Shown: positions 1 through 5,961, counted from the stretch's first letter. The stretch is 7,947 nt of DNA from Gammaproteobacteria bacterium (GCA_003485905.1 DNHK01000078.1:1-7947); one strand, 5' to 3'. Numbers and translations: made by a program. Notes: generated by a model from the letters alone, not told the origin.

Positions 1-13
1 ACGGGTGTATTAA
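1..13 (+). CDS. sdhA: Partial 3' end of sdhA (succinate dehydrogenase flavoprotein subunit)
   Basis: The frame beginning at base 2 reads CGG GTG TAT TAA, that is Arg-Val-Tyr-stop. SdhA proteins commonly end in a -(A/V)RVY or -RTY tail, and sdhA normally lies directly upstream of sdhB, so this is most simply the last three codons of sdhA. Only three residues are visible, so the call rests on position plus the C-terminal signature. The frame starting at base 1 is open to a TGA at 67-69 but gives a peptide I do not recognise. Confidence 0.55.
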
Positions 14-25
14 CGGGTGTATTAA
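2..25 (+). repeat. Tandem 12-bp duplication containing the sdhA stop codon
   Basis: The 12-mer CGGGTGTATTAA occurs twice, back to back and identical, at 2-13 and 14-25. Each copy reads R-V-Y-stop in the same frame, so a read-through of the first stop would add Gln-free R-V-Y only and then stop again. It looks like a recent slippage or short tandem duplication of the gene end. More copies could lie to the left, outside the window. Confidence 0.85.
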
Positions 26-176
26 TAGTCGAAGCGAAAAATAATCGAGTTAAAACGATTAGTAACTGATGCTTACAGATAATTCAAGAATTCAAACAAG
101 TTAAATTTACGAAAGACCAAATCTTTTTAAAAACAACCAATCATTGATTAATTCACTAACTGTGACCGATCTTTAT

Positions 177-180
177 AGGA
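177..180 (+). promoter_or_regulatory. Ribosome binding site of sdhB
   Basis: AGGA at 177-180 lies 4 nt before the ATG at 185 and 7 nt before a second, adjacent ATG at 188. The 7-nt spacing is closer to the usual optimum, so it favours the second ATG as the main start. Confidence 0.6.
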
Positions 181-187
181 CCTAATG

Positions 188-970
188 ATGGCAGAATTTT
201 CCCTACCAGCTAACTCCAAAATTAAAAAAGGCAGACATTTTCCTGCTCCAAAAGGTAGCAAGAATGTTAAGAAGTTTAATATCTACCGTTGGGCTCCCGA
301 AGATGGTGAGAATCCTAGCGTTGACTCTTATGAGCTAGATATGGATGCCTGCGGGCCAATGGTTTTAGATGCAATAATAAAAATTAAAAATGAAATTGAT
401 CCGACATTGACGTTTCGGCGTTCTTGCCGTGAAGGTATTTGTGGCTCCTGCGCCATGAATATCGATGGTACCAATACATTGGCTTGCACCAAGGCTATTA
501 GCGACTGTAAAGGTGCTGTCAAAATTTATCCGCTGCCTCATATGCCTGTAGTTAAGGATTTAGTTCCAGATATGACGCACTTTTATGCACAGTATGCTTC
601 GGTGCAGCCTTGGCTAAAATCTGATACGCCGGTATCGCCTGGTAAGGAACGTTTACAATCGAAAGAAGATCGTTCCAAGTTAGACGGTCTTTATGAATGT
701 ATATTGTGCGCCTGTTGTTCTACCTCTTGTCCAAGTTATTGGTGGAATAGTGATCGTTATTTAGGCCCAGCCGTTTTGTTACAAGCATATCGGTGGATTG
801 CCGATTCACGAGACGATGCTACTGGTGATCGACTGGACGAATTAGAGGATCCATTTAAATTGTATCGTTGTCATACCATTATGAATTGCACAAACACGTG
901 CCCGAAAGATTTGAATCCTGGTAAAGCAATCGGCGAGATCAAAAAACTCATTGCGGAACGGACTCTATAA
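188..970 (+). CDS. sdhB: Succinate dehydrogenase iron-sulfur subunit SdhB
   Basis: This is the electron-transfer subunit of respiratory complex II. It passes electrons from the SdhA flavin to quinone at the SdhC/SdhD membrane anchor, on the cytoplasmic side of the inner membrane. Numbered from the ATG at 188 (260 aa), the plant-type ferredoxin domain carries the 2Fe-2S ligands C80, C85, C88 and C100 in [15 protein letters not shown]. The C-terminal domain has [16 protein letters not shown] with C171, C174, C177 and, with C238, the 4Fe-4S site. C181, C228 and C234 fit the 3Fe-4S site. All cluster ligands are present. The length (about 260 aa) and the cysteine at the third 2Fe-2S position match the alphaproteobacterial/mitochondrial type, not the 238-aa E. 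coli type with CGSD. Two ATGs lie in tandem (185 and 188). I prefer 188 because AGGA at 177-180 is 7 nt upstream. sdhE follows 74 nt downstream. Confidence 0.97.
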   Translation: MAEFSLPANSKIKKGRHFPAPKGSKNVKKFNIYRWAPEDGENPSVDSYELDMDACGPMVLDAIIKIKNEIDPTLTFRRSCREGICGSCAMNIDGTNTLACTKAISDCKGAVKIYPLPHMPVVKDLVPDMTHFYAQYASVQPWLKSDTPVSPGKERLQSKEDRSKLDGLYECILCACCSTSCPSYWWNSDRYLGPAVLLQAYRWIADSRDDATGDRLDELEDPFKLYRCHTIMNCTNTCPKDLNPGKAIGEIKKLIAERTL

Positions 971-1044
971 AAAGGACAAACGAGTTAACATTCGCAATCG
1001 TATATCTGTTTTGATTTCGATGTGCTTATTGTGATCTGGTTGTT

Positions 1045-1293
1045 ATGAGCGAGGTTTTACCAGTTGGTAAACTTCGTTGGCGGTGCCGTCGAGGTGTCCG
1101 AGAACTAGACGTCTTGTTGACCCGATTTCTCGATCAAACCTATGATACTTTGAGCAACTCTCAAAAGTTGGCATTCTGCAGCTTATTGGAAGTACAGGAT
1201 CCAATAATAATGGACTGGATATTTGCGCGTAGTTCATCAGATGAAGAAGATGTACAGGATATAGTTAAGCAATTAGCCAAATTAGTCGATTAA
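1045..1293 (+). CDS. sdhE: SdhE, FAD assembly factor for succinate dehydrogenase
   Basis: SdhE (YgfY/Sdh5, former DUF339) is a small cytoplasmic helical protein. It binds SdhA and promotes covalent attachment of FAD before complex II is assembled. The 82-aa product has the family's usual size. The signature RGxxE is present as RRGVRELD (R16, G17, E20), followed by the typical LLxRFLDQTYDTLS and LLEVQDPIIMDWI segments and a short acidic linker (SSDEED). It lies 74 nt after sdhB on the same strand, which fits co-expression with the enzyme it matures. No clear Shine-Dalgarno sequence precedes the ATG. The YgfX-like membrane partner that follows sdhE in enterobacteria is not found downstream here. 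Confidence 0.95.
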   Translation: MSEVLPVGKLRWRCRRGVRELDVLLTRFLDQTYDTLSNSQKLAFCSLLEVQDPIIMDWIFARSSSDEEDVQDIVKQLAKLVD

Positions 1294-1351
1294 TTGCTGT
1301 TGTATGGTATAGCTAGGCAGCCTCTTGATAATCGTTTAATACACTAATGCC

Positions 1352-1365
1352 ACGGTGTTAACCGT
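1352..1365 (+). repeat. Short inverted repeat between sdhE and the exporter gene
   Basis: ACGGT (1352-1356) and ACCGT (1361-1365) form a perfect 5-bp inverted repeat around GTTA. It lies 79 nt upstream of the preferred exporter start. It could be an operator half-site pair or a tiny hairpin. It has no T-run, so it is not a convincing terminator for sdhE. Confidence 0.3.
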
Positions 1366-1443
1366 TTCACTCAATGCTTAAAACAGCCGATGTTAATGCT
1401 GGCCCGCCACGCTACTAATTTCGATGAGATTTGGAACACAATA

Positions 1444-2055
1444 ATGAACTCTGAATACTTACTAACTTCACTAATCGTGGTTTTACTGCCAGGTTCAGGG
1501 GTGGTTTATACGCTCTCGATCGGCTTAGGTCGTGGCTGGCTAGCTAGTATATTTGCAGCTTTTGGGTGCACAATGGGGATAATTCCAGCAGCCGCAGCAA
1601 GTATTGTGGGGTTAGCTGCGATTTTGCATACCAGCGCTTTAGCGTTCCAAGTACTCAAATTCTTGGGCGTCGCCTACTTGCTATATATGGCGTGGAGGAT
1701 TTTGCAAGATGGTGGAGATCTTGATGTGAGAGAGGAGAAATCTAAAACACCGCTTGTAAAGATCGCCGTAAATGGAATGTTGCTAAATATCTTAAATCCT
1801 AAGTTATCGTTATTTTTCTTCGCTTTCCTACCTCAATTTGTACCCTCGAATGTGCAAAATACATCATTAACTTTGTTATCTTTGGCATTGGTCTTCATGC
1901 TTTTAACTTTTATCGTGTTTGCGGTATATGGCGTAGCGGCTTCTCTTGCGCGAGATTACTTTATTGCTAGCCCTGGCGTTATGAACTGGTTTAAAAGAGT
2001 TTTCGCTGGCACTTTTGGTTTCTTGGGAGTCAAGTTAGCCTTTTCGAATAGTTAG
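1444..2055 (+). CDS. LysE/RhtB-family amino-acid exporter
   Basis: This is an inner-membrane exporter of the LysE superfamily, RhtB/LeuE branch. Known members expel amino acids such as threonine, homoserine, leucine or lysine, and the substrate here is unknown. From the ATG at 1444 the protein is 203 aa, a normal length for the family, with about six hydrophobic segments. The N-terminal membrane segment carries LLPGSGVVYTLSIGLGRGW, the counterpart of the family PGP motif with Ser in place of the second Pro. The hallmark loop NGMLLNILNPKLSLFFFAFLPQFV begins near residue 110. An in-frame ATG at 1390 would add 18 polar residues ahead of the usual start and lacks a ribosome site, whereas GGAA at 1433-1436 sits 7 nt before 1444. 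It is 335 bp ahead of the racemase operon, so a shared role with that module is possible but not shown. Confidence 0.92.
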   Translation: MNSEYLLTSLIVVLLPGSGVVYTLSIGLGRGWLASIFAAFGCTMGIIPAAAASIVGLAAILHTSALAFQVLKFLGVAYLLYMAWRILQDGGDLDVREEKSKTPLVKIAVNGMLLNILNPKLSLFFFAFLPQFVPSNVQNTSLTLLSLALVFMLLTFIVFAVYGVAASLARDYFIASPGVMNWFKRVFAGTFGFLGVKLAFSNS

Positions 2056-2390
2056 ATTGATGGCTATAGGCGATTATCGGACTTTCAATGTAGCGGGCTA
2101 AAGAGGTTAATCCAGACATTTTTGTAGTTACCCTCAATGCAAGTAATATACCGAGCGAGTATTTTGTAAATCAAGGTACTACATCGAAGGCAGACAATAT
2201 CCAACGAAAGCATTCGTAGGGAAGACGACGGCGTTCGGGTAGGTTGTGTTATAGTGTCACTTCACTTCCAGCCAGCAGAACTTCTTTCCTGCGGCAATTC
2301 AACTTAGCGGAACTACTCGTTGACATTCGGCCAATCCTGGTCGACACGATCCTGTTCACCTCTGCCTAAGCTTCACCTCTACGGGGACTT
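2056..2390. other. 335-bp intergenic leader of the DUF1611-racemase operon
   Basis: I see no gene or RNA family in this stretch. It holds an extended -10 candidate (2247-2255) that would leave a leader of about 130 nt. A perfect TTGACA at 2320-2325 has no acceptable -10 at 16-18 bp. ATCCTG occurs twice about 10 nt apart, in the segment just after that TTGACA. No T-run terminator for the exporter gene is visible. The length of the leader leaves room for regulation, but I recognise no known riboswitch in it. Confidence 0.5.
2247..2255 (+). promoter_or_regulatory. Possible extended -10 promoter for the DUF1611-racemase operon
   Basis: TGTTATAGT matches the extended -10 pattern TGnTATAAT at eight of nine defined positions or better. 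The bases 17-18 bp upstream (around 2226-2232) are a poor -35, so recognition would depend on the TG extension or an activator. Transcription would begin near 2262, giving a leader of roughly 130 nt before the ATG at 2391. Confidence 0.3.
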
Positions 2391-3575
2391 ATGCGTGCAA
2401 GACCGCTAAATACACCTATTATCAATCGACCTCTTACTCGAGAGACAGATAAACTAGTAAAATTGCAATCGAGGCTTACTCCTACCAAGAGAGCGTCTGC
2501 TAGGGCGATAGTCTATTGTGAAGGAAACTTTGGTGCGCTCGATGGTAAAACCGCCAATGGACTTGTGCGTTATTCAGAGAATTATGAAATTCTTTCTGTC
2601 ATTGATAGTGAAAAGGCGGGCCTCGACTCCGGCATGGTTCTGGATGACAAAACAAACGATATTCCAATTTGTCGCAATCTTGCCGACGCCCTAAAACACG
2701 CAGGCGATGTGCCTGATTACTTTATATTCGGAATGGCGCCATCCAGTGGCATGTTATCTCTTTACGAACGCGGCCTGATTCTTGAAGCGATTAGTCATGG
2801 GATGAATATTGTTAATGGCCTGCATGAGTTTCTTAACGATGACCCAATATTTATAGCTGCGTGCGCGGCGAGTGATGTAACAATCCTGGATGTGCGTAGA
2901 CCGCGCGATAAGAAGGATCTACGAATGTTCAATGGCAGCATTTCTAATGTGACCTGTCCACGTATTGCTGTGCTTGGTACTGACTGTGCGATAGGCAAAC
3001 GCACCACTGCGACTATCCTCGCTAAGACCCTCAATGATAACGGCGTTAAGGCTGTGCTGATAGGAACCGGGCAGACGGGCCTAATACAGGGCGCCCGCTA
3101 TGGCGTTGCACTTGATGCTATCCCATCTCAATTTTGTGCTGGTGAGCTAGAGGCAACCATTGTTGAAGCCTATGAAAATGAAAACCCGGATGTGGTTATC
3201 ATTGAGGGGCAGGGGTCGCTGAGTCATCCCGCATTCTCTTCATCATCGTTTATTCTTCGAGGTAGTTGCGCTAACGCCGTGATATTGCAACATGCACCTA
3301 GGCGTGAACATCGCTGTGATTTTGAGGGCATGCCTATGCCGACGCCAAAGTCCGAAATAGAATTACTCGAAATTTTTGCCGATACTACAGTTATTGGATT
3401 AACAATTAACCATGAAAATATGAGTGATAGCGAAGTAACCGCCGCTATATCTGAGTATGAAAAAGAACTCGGTATTCCCGTCACTGATGCCTTAACTCGC
3501 TCGCCTCAACATCTATTGAATATGGTGCTAGCGGCATTTCCAGAGCTGAAGGGAACTCTACCGGTAGCAGCTTGA
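2391..3575 (+). CDS. DUF1611-family P-loop protein, DgcN-like putative amino-acid N-acetyltransferase
   Basis: The 394-aa product is a full DUF1611 protein. An N-terminal Rossmann-like domain starts near residue 37 (AIVYCEGNFGALDGKTANG, then YEILSVIDSEKAGLDSG). The C-terminal P-loop domain follows, with the family's Walker A-like GTDCAIGKRTT (196-206), GTGQTGLIQGARYG (225-238) and Walker B-like DVVIIEGQGSLSHPAF (267-282). The only functionally assigned branch I know is DgcN, a CoA-dependent D-glutamate N-acetyltransferase. Whether this protein shares that activity is inference. About 36 residues precede the conserved core, more than many relatives have. The ATG at 2391 is the first after an in-frame TAA at 2367-2369, with GGGGA at 2383-2387 only 3 nt before it. 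The stop overlaps the start of the racemase gene, so the two are almost certainly translated as a pair. Probably cytoplasmic: no signal peptide or membrane segment. Confidence 0.93.
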   Translation: MRARPLNTPIINRPLTRETDKLVKLQSRLTPTKRASARAIVYCEGNFGALDGKTANGLVRYSENYEILSVIDSEKAGLDSGMVLDDKTNDIPICRNLADALKHAGDVPDYFIFGMAPSSGMLSLYERGLILEAISHGMNIVNGLHEFLNDDPIFIAACAASDVTILDVRRPRDKKDLRMFNGSISNVTCPRIAVLGTDCAIGKRTTATILAKTLNDNGVKAVLIGTGQTGLIQGARYGVALDAIPSQFCAGELEATIVEAYENENPDVVIIEGQGSLSHPAFSSSSFILRGSCANAVILQHAPRREHRCDFEGMPMPTPKSEIELLEIFADTTVIGLTINHENMSDSEVTAAISEYEKELGIPVTDALTRSPQHLLNMVLAAFPELKGTLPVAA

Positions 3576-4678
3576 TATTCGCACCTCGGCTTGATGTTGA
3601 TCTTGGCAAGATTTATTACAACACTTGTGAATTGGTTGCGCGACTCAAAAAACGAGGGTTATCGGTAACCGGTGTAACTAAAGCGACACTCGGTTCAATA
3701 GAGATTGGTAGCACCATGCTGCAGGCTGGTGTGACTGGCATTGGCGATTCACGCATTGAAAGTATTCGGGCCATGCGGCTTGCTAGTCTTAATCTCAATT
3801 TAAGAAAAGCTTCAATGACGCTACTTCGATCACCGATGCTCAGTCAGGTTGAGCAAGTAGTCCGGTACGCAGATTTGAGCTTTAACACCGAAGTCGAGGT
3901 TATAAAAAAACTTTCTCTTGAAGCTCAGCGGCAGAGGCGCACCCACCAAGTAATACTAATGGTGGAACTTGGTGACCTCCGAGAAGGTATCATGCCAGAG
4001 GACTTATTAAATACGGTAGATGAGGTTAATAAGCTTCCAAATATCGTAATTAAAGGAATTGGCACCAATCTGGCATGCCGCAGTGGTGTATCACCAGATG
4101 CTACTAACATGTCAAAATTGACTCTGCTCGCAGAGCAGGTAGAGGCAGAGTTTGATCTTAAGCTAGAAACAATCTCTGGGGGCAATTCGGCTAATTTACC
4201 GTGGGCATTATTTGATGCGAAATTAGATGCCGGGCGAGTTAACGATCTGCGATTGGGTGAAGCTATATTGTTAGGCCGTGAAACGCTCCAACGTCAACCA
4301 ATTGACGGATTACACACAGATGCCATAACCTTTACCGCGGAAGTTATTGAATCAAAGTTAAAACCTACACTGCCCACAGGTGATATAGCACAAACCGCTT
4401 TCGGTGAGCCTCAAACAGTGCTTAATCGTGGCACAGTGATGCAAGGCGTGATGGCTGCCGGTTTACAAGATATAGACCCATCTGGTCTGCAATGTCCTGC
4501 TGGCATCGAGATCTTAGGCGCCAGTAGCGATCACCTTATAGTGGAGTCACTAAAAAATAATCTATTTGTTGGGCAGGAAATAAAATTCCAAATTAATTAC
4601 AGCGCGTTGCTTCGTGCTATGACATCTCAATTTGTATCGAAAGTCTATACTGACCTGAGGACCGATCTAGCGGCATAG
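3572..4678 (+). CDS. Fold-type III PLP racemase, alanine/ornithine racemase-like family
   Basis: The 368-aa product belongs to the alanine racemase-fold group that contains clostridial ornithine racemase and YhfX-like proteins. Visible landmarks, in order, are VTGVTKA with the PLP Lys at K37, GDSRIESI (58-65), MVELGDLREGIMPEDL (130-145), GIGTNLAC (162-169), the phosphate-binding SGGNSANLP (202-210), RLGEAILLGRET (227-238), GASSDHLIV (316-324) and YSALLRAMTS (343-352). It should interconvert L- and D-forms of a free amino acid in the cytoplasm. Ornithine is the best-studied family substrate, but the substrate here is unknown. The start is TTG at 3572-3574, overlapping the upstream TGA as TTGA. 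No ATG precedes the conserved region, since the next Met is near residue 49, past the catalytic Lys. The nearest SD-like bases (AGGGA, about 3550-3554) are far, so translation probably depends on coupling to the DUF1611 gene. It is unlikely to be the housekeeping alr, which belongs to a different subfamily. Confidence 0.92.
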   Translation: MIFAPRLDVDLGKIYYNTCELVARLKKRGLSVTGVTKATLGSIEIGSTMLQAGVTGIGDSRIESIRAMRLASLNLNLRKASMTLLRSPMLSQVEQVVRYADLSFNTEVEVIKKLSLEAQRQRRTHQVILMVELGDLREGIMPEDLLNTVDEVNKLPNIVIKGIGTNLACRSGVSPDATNMSKLTLLAEQVEAEFDLKLETISGGNSANLPWALFDAKLDAGRVNDLRLGEAILLGRETLQRQPIDGLHTDAITFTAEVIESKLKPTLPTGDIAQTAFGEPQTVLNRGTVMQGVMAAGLQDIDPSGLQCPAGIEILGASSDHLIVESLKNNLFVGQEIKFQINYSALLRAMTSQFVSKVYTDLRTDLAA

Positions 4679-4726
4679 TTTGGACGCGTGGAAGGGAATG
4701 TTGACGAAAGTACACTAACTGCGGCG

Positions 4727-4766
4727 GCCTAAACGTCTGCCATATTTTCAAAATTGACGTTTGGGC
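4727..4766 (+). repeat. Nested stem-loop between racemase operon and cupin gene
   Basis: GCCTAAACGTC (4727-4737) pairs with GACGTTTGGGC (4756-4766) as an 11-bp stem with a single G-U wobble. The 18-nt loop contains a second palindrome, ATTTT-C-AAAAT (4744-4754). It begins 48 nt after the racemase stop. No T-run follows on the + strand, so it is not a canonical intrinsic terminator. Its right arm overlaps the -35 candidate of the cupin gene, so it may instead be an operator, or a 3'-end stabilising hairpin for the upstream mRNA. Confidence 0.7.
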
Positions 4767-4781
4767 ATATACTCATATAGC
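4754..4781 (+). promoter_or_regulatory. Candidate sigma-70 promoter of the cupin gene
   Basis: TTGACG (4754-4759, five of six consensus bases) is separated by 16 bp from TATAGC (4776-4781, four of six). Transcription would start near 4788, leaving about 18 nt before the ATG at 4806. This supports 4806, not the TTG at 4761, as the cupin start. The -35 lies within the right arm of the inverted repeat at 4727-4766. Confidence 0.4.
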
Positions 4782-4805
4782 TCCCAATTTGAAGCCCAGC
4801 CTTTC

Positions 4806-5243
4806 ATGAACATCATACGATCGTTGATAATCCTGTTTTGCGTTCTTGCCACAGCGTGTGTTTCTAAAAGCGCAGTTTCTCTAATTACCGAAGTGCAAAA
4901 CACTCCTGTCGAAGAAATAGCTTGGTCAGAGCTGCCTGATGGCAGAGCGATTGCAGCAGTTCATGGCGATATGCAAACGGGTGAACACACTAGCTACGTA
5001 CGTTTTCCGCCCGGGTTGCGTACTGCAATCCATGTGCATTCTTATCCGTACGATGGCGTCATCGTTAAGGGTGCAGCACGGCATTTTCAGCCGGCCTCTG
5101 AAGCGCAAGCTGTATGGCTGATGCCTGGGTCCTTCTATCGTGTTCCGGGTAACGTCGCGCACATTAGCGAGTGTTCTGAGGCGTCCGAATGTATATTCGC
5201 GATACATCAACATGATGCATTTGATAGGGCATTAGTAGAATAA
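4806..5243 (+). CDS. Cupin-fold putative lipoprotein (DUF4437/ChrR-like cupin)
   Basis: From the ATG at 4806 the product is 145 aa. It starts with a lipoprotein-type signal: Arg5, a hydrophobic core, and LATAC with the candidate lipidated Cys18. Ala at the -3 position is weaker than the usual Leu. Valine after the Cys would not retain it in the inner membrane. The rest is one small cupin barrel. Motif 1 is AIHVHSYPYDGVIVKG with metal-ligand candidates H76 and H78. Motif 2 is LMPGSFYRVPGNVAHI with H119. C123 and C129 could form a disulfide in the periplasm. The layout resembles DUF4437/ChrR-like cupins. The enzymatic role and ligand are unknown. An upstream in-frame TTG at 4761 would add 15 residues before the signal peptide and lies inside the stem-loop, so I rejected it. 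Confidence 0.83.
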   Translation: MNIIRSLIILFCVLATACVSKSAVSLITEVQNTPVEEIAWSELPDGRAIAAVHGDMQTGEHTSYVRFPPGLRTAIHVHSYPYDGVIVKGAARHFQPASEAQAVWLMPGSFYRVPGNVAHISECSEASECIFAIHQHDAFDRALVE

Positions 5244-5292
5244 GTGCCTAATACTCTATACGCCCTTGCTTCGCTAGTTGTTAAGTTATTAT

Positions 5293-5310
5293 CCGCGCAA
5301 GTTTTCGCGG
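5293..5310 (+). repeat. GC-rich inverted repeat upstream of the GNAT gene
   Basis: CCGCG (5293-5297) and CGCGG (5306-5310) flank an 8-nt loop. The repeat directly follows TATTAT (5287-5292), which sits 15 bp after TTGCTT (5266-5271), a weak promoter-like pair. The repeat would then cover the transcription start, a typical repressor position. It could also be a hairpin marking the end of the cupin transcript, but no T-run follows. Confidence 0.35.
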
Positions 5311-5367
5311 TAGCTAGAACTTAATGCGACGTGCATAGGGTGAATTATCGACTGTCTTTTCTCCATA

Positions 5368-5829
5368 ATGACCAAGATTGAATATATGGCGTTTGGAGAG
5401 GTGGCTGCCAGTGAATTTATTCCTCTTCTAAACAAAAATAAGGTAAGAAAGCACCTGATAAATCATGAACTATTTGATGCCGATTCCGTAGAGAGATGGA
5501 TAGATGAGAAAGTTGAATTAGATGCAATTGAAGGTTGCAAGGTCAGAGCTATTCTAGTCGATACACATTTGGCTGGCTGGTGTGGTATCCAGCTTGAGCA
5601 GGGTATGCATGAAATCGCGATTGTTCTTGATGATGTTTATTGGGGGTTGGGAATACAAATATTTAACGAAGTGATGACCTGGGCGAAACGTTTTGGGCAT
5701 GAAACAGTCTTCATACACTTTCTAGATACGCGTCCTGAATATAGATTCTTACGAAAAATCGCAACGCGCGTATTTGCGAGTGAATTTCTGGGTAATACGT
5801 TCACCACTTACGAGGTCAGGGTTCAATAA
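5368..5829 (+). CDS. GNAT-like N-acetyltransferase
   Basis: The 153-aa product has the size and pattern of a single-domain GNAT acyltransferase, which transfers an acetyl group from CoA to an amine. Strands 2-3 are suggested by VRAILVDTHLAGWCGIQL (59-76). Strand 4 and the acetyl-CoA loop are suggested by EIAIVLDDVYWGLGIQI (82-98), where YWGLG stands in for the usual (Q/R)xxGx(G/A). A helix with EVMTWAKRFG follows, then strand 5, VFIHFLD (114-120). The first motif-A position (Gln/Arg) is replaced by Tyr or Trp, so activity is not assured. The substrate is unknown, and the gene stands alone between the cupin gene and a convergent dehydrogenase gene. The ATG at 5368 has no clear ribosome site. 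The first residues (KIEYMAFGEV) look like a normal GNAT first strand, so I kept this start. Confidence 0.75.
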   Translation: MTKIEYMAFGEVAASEFIPLLNKNKVRKHLINHELFDADSVERWIDEKVELDAIEGCKVRAILVDTHLAGWCGIQLEQGMHEIAIVLDDVYWGLGIQIFNEVMTWAKRFGHETVFIHFLDTRPEYRFLRKIATRVFASEFLGNTFTTYEVRVQ

Positions 5830-5868
5830 AACGAGATGTAATTGTGCATTGAGAAATTTTTCATCTGT

Positions 5869-5886
5869 AACGCCAACGCCAACGCC
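5869..5886 (+). repeat. Hexamer tandem repeat (AACGCC)x3
   Basis: Three perfect head-to-tail copies of AACGCC lie just downstream of the GNAT stop codon, followed by GCCC. It is a simple-sequence tract that could vary in copy number by slippage. No function is evident. Confidence 0.85.
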
Positions 5887-5902
5887 GCCCACCGTGCGAA
5901 AC

Positions 5903-5916
5903 CGTATAAAAATACG
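5903..5916 (+). repeat. Small hairpin CGTAT-AAAA-ATACG
   Basis: A perfect 5-bp stem with a four-A loop lies between the convergent genes. It is AT-rich and weak. It has only a short T stretch downstream on the + strand (ATGATTT), so its use as a terminator is doubtful. Confidence 0.4.
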
Positions 5917-5961
5917 ATGATTTCCGTAGTATTCTTTAAGCGGCTTATTTTATAGATTCTA

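Noticed and set aside
1..69. Frame open from base 1 to a TGA at 67-69, giving a peptide with TGVLTGVL
   Set aside because: The peptide resembles no SdhA C-terminus. The R-V-Y-stop frame starting at base 2 fits the expected gene end better.
112..128. AAAGA-CCAAA-TCTTT followed by T's as an intrinsic terminator before sdhB
   Set aside because: The stem is only five A/T-rich pairs, and a terminator inside an sdh operon would be unexpected. Kept only as a remark.
1043..1237. Minus-strand open frame opposite sdhE
   Set aside because: It is fully antisense to a well-supported gene and has no recognisable motif.
1390..1443. Upstream ATG start for the LysE-family exporter
   Set aside because: It adds 18 polar residues before the usual family N-terminus and has no ribosome site, whereas GGAA precedes the ATG at 1444.
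2320..2348. TTGACA at 2320-2325 as a sigma-70 promoter for the DUF1611 gene
   Set aside because: The bases at 16-18 bp spacing (CGACAC, GACACG, ACACGA) are far from TATAAT.
4761..4805. TTG start at 4761 for the cupin gene
   Set aside because: It would place 15 residues before a good signal peptide, lies inside the stem-loop and precedes the predicted transcription start.
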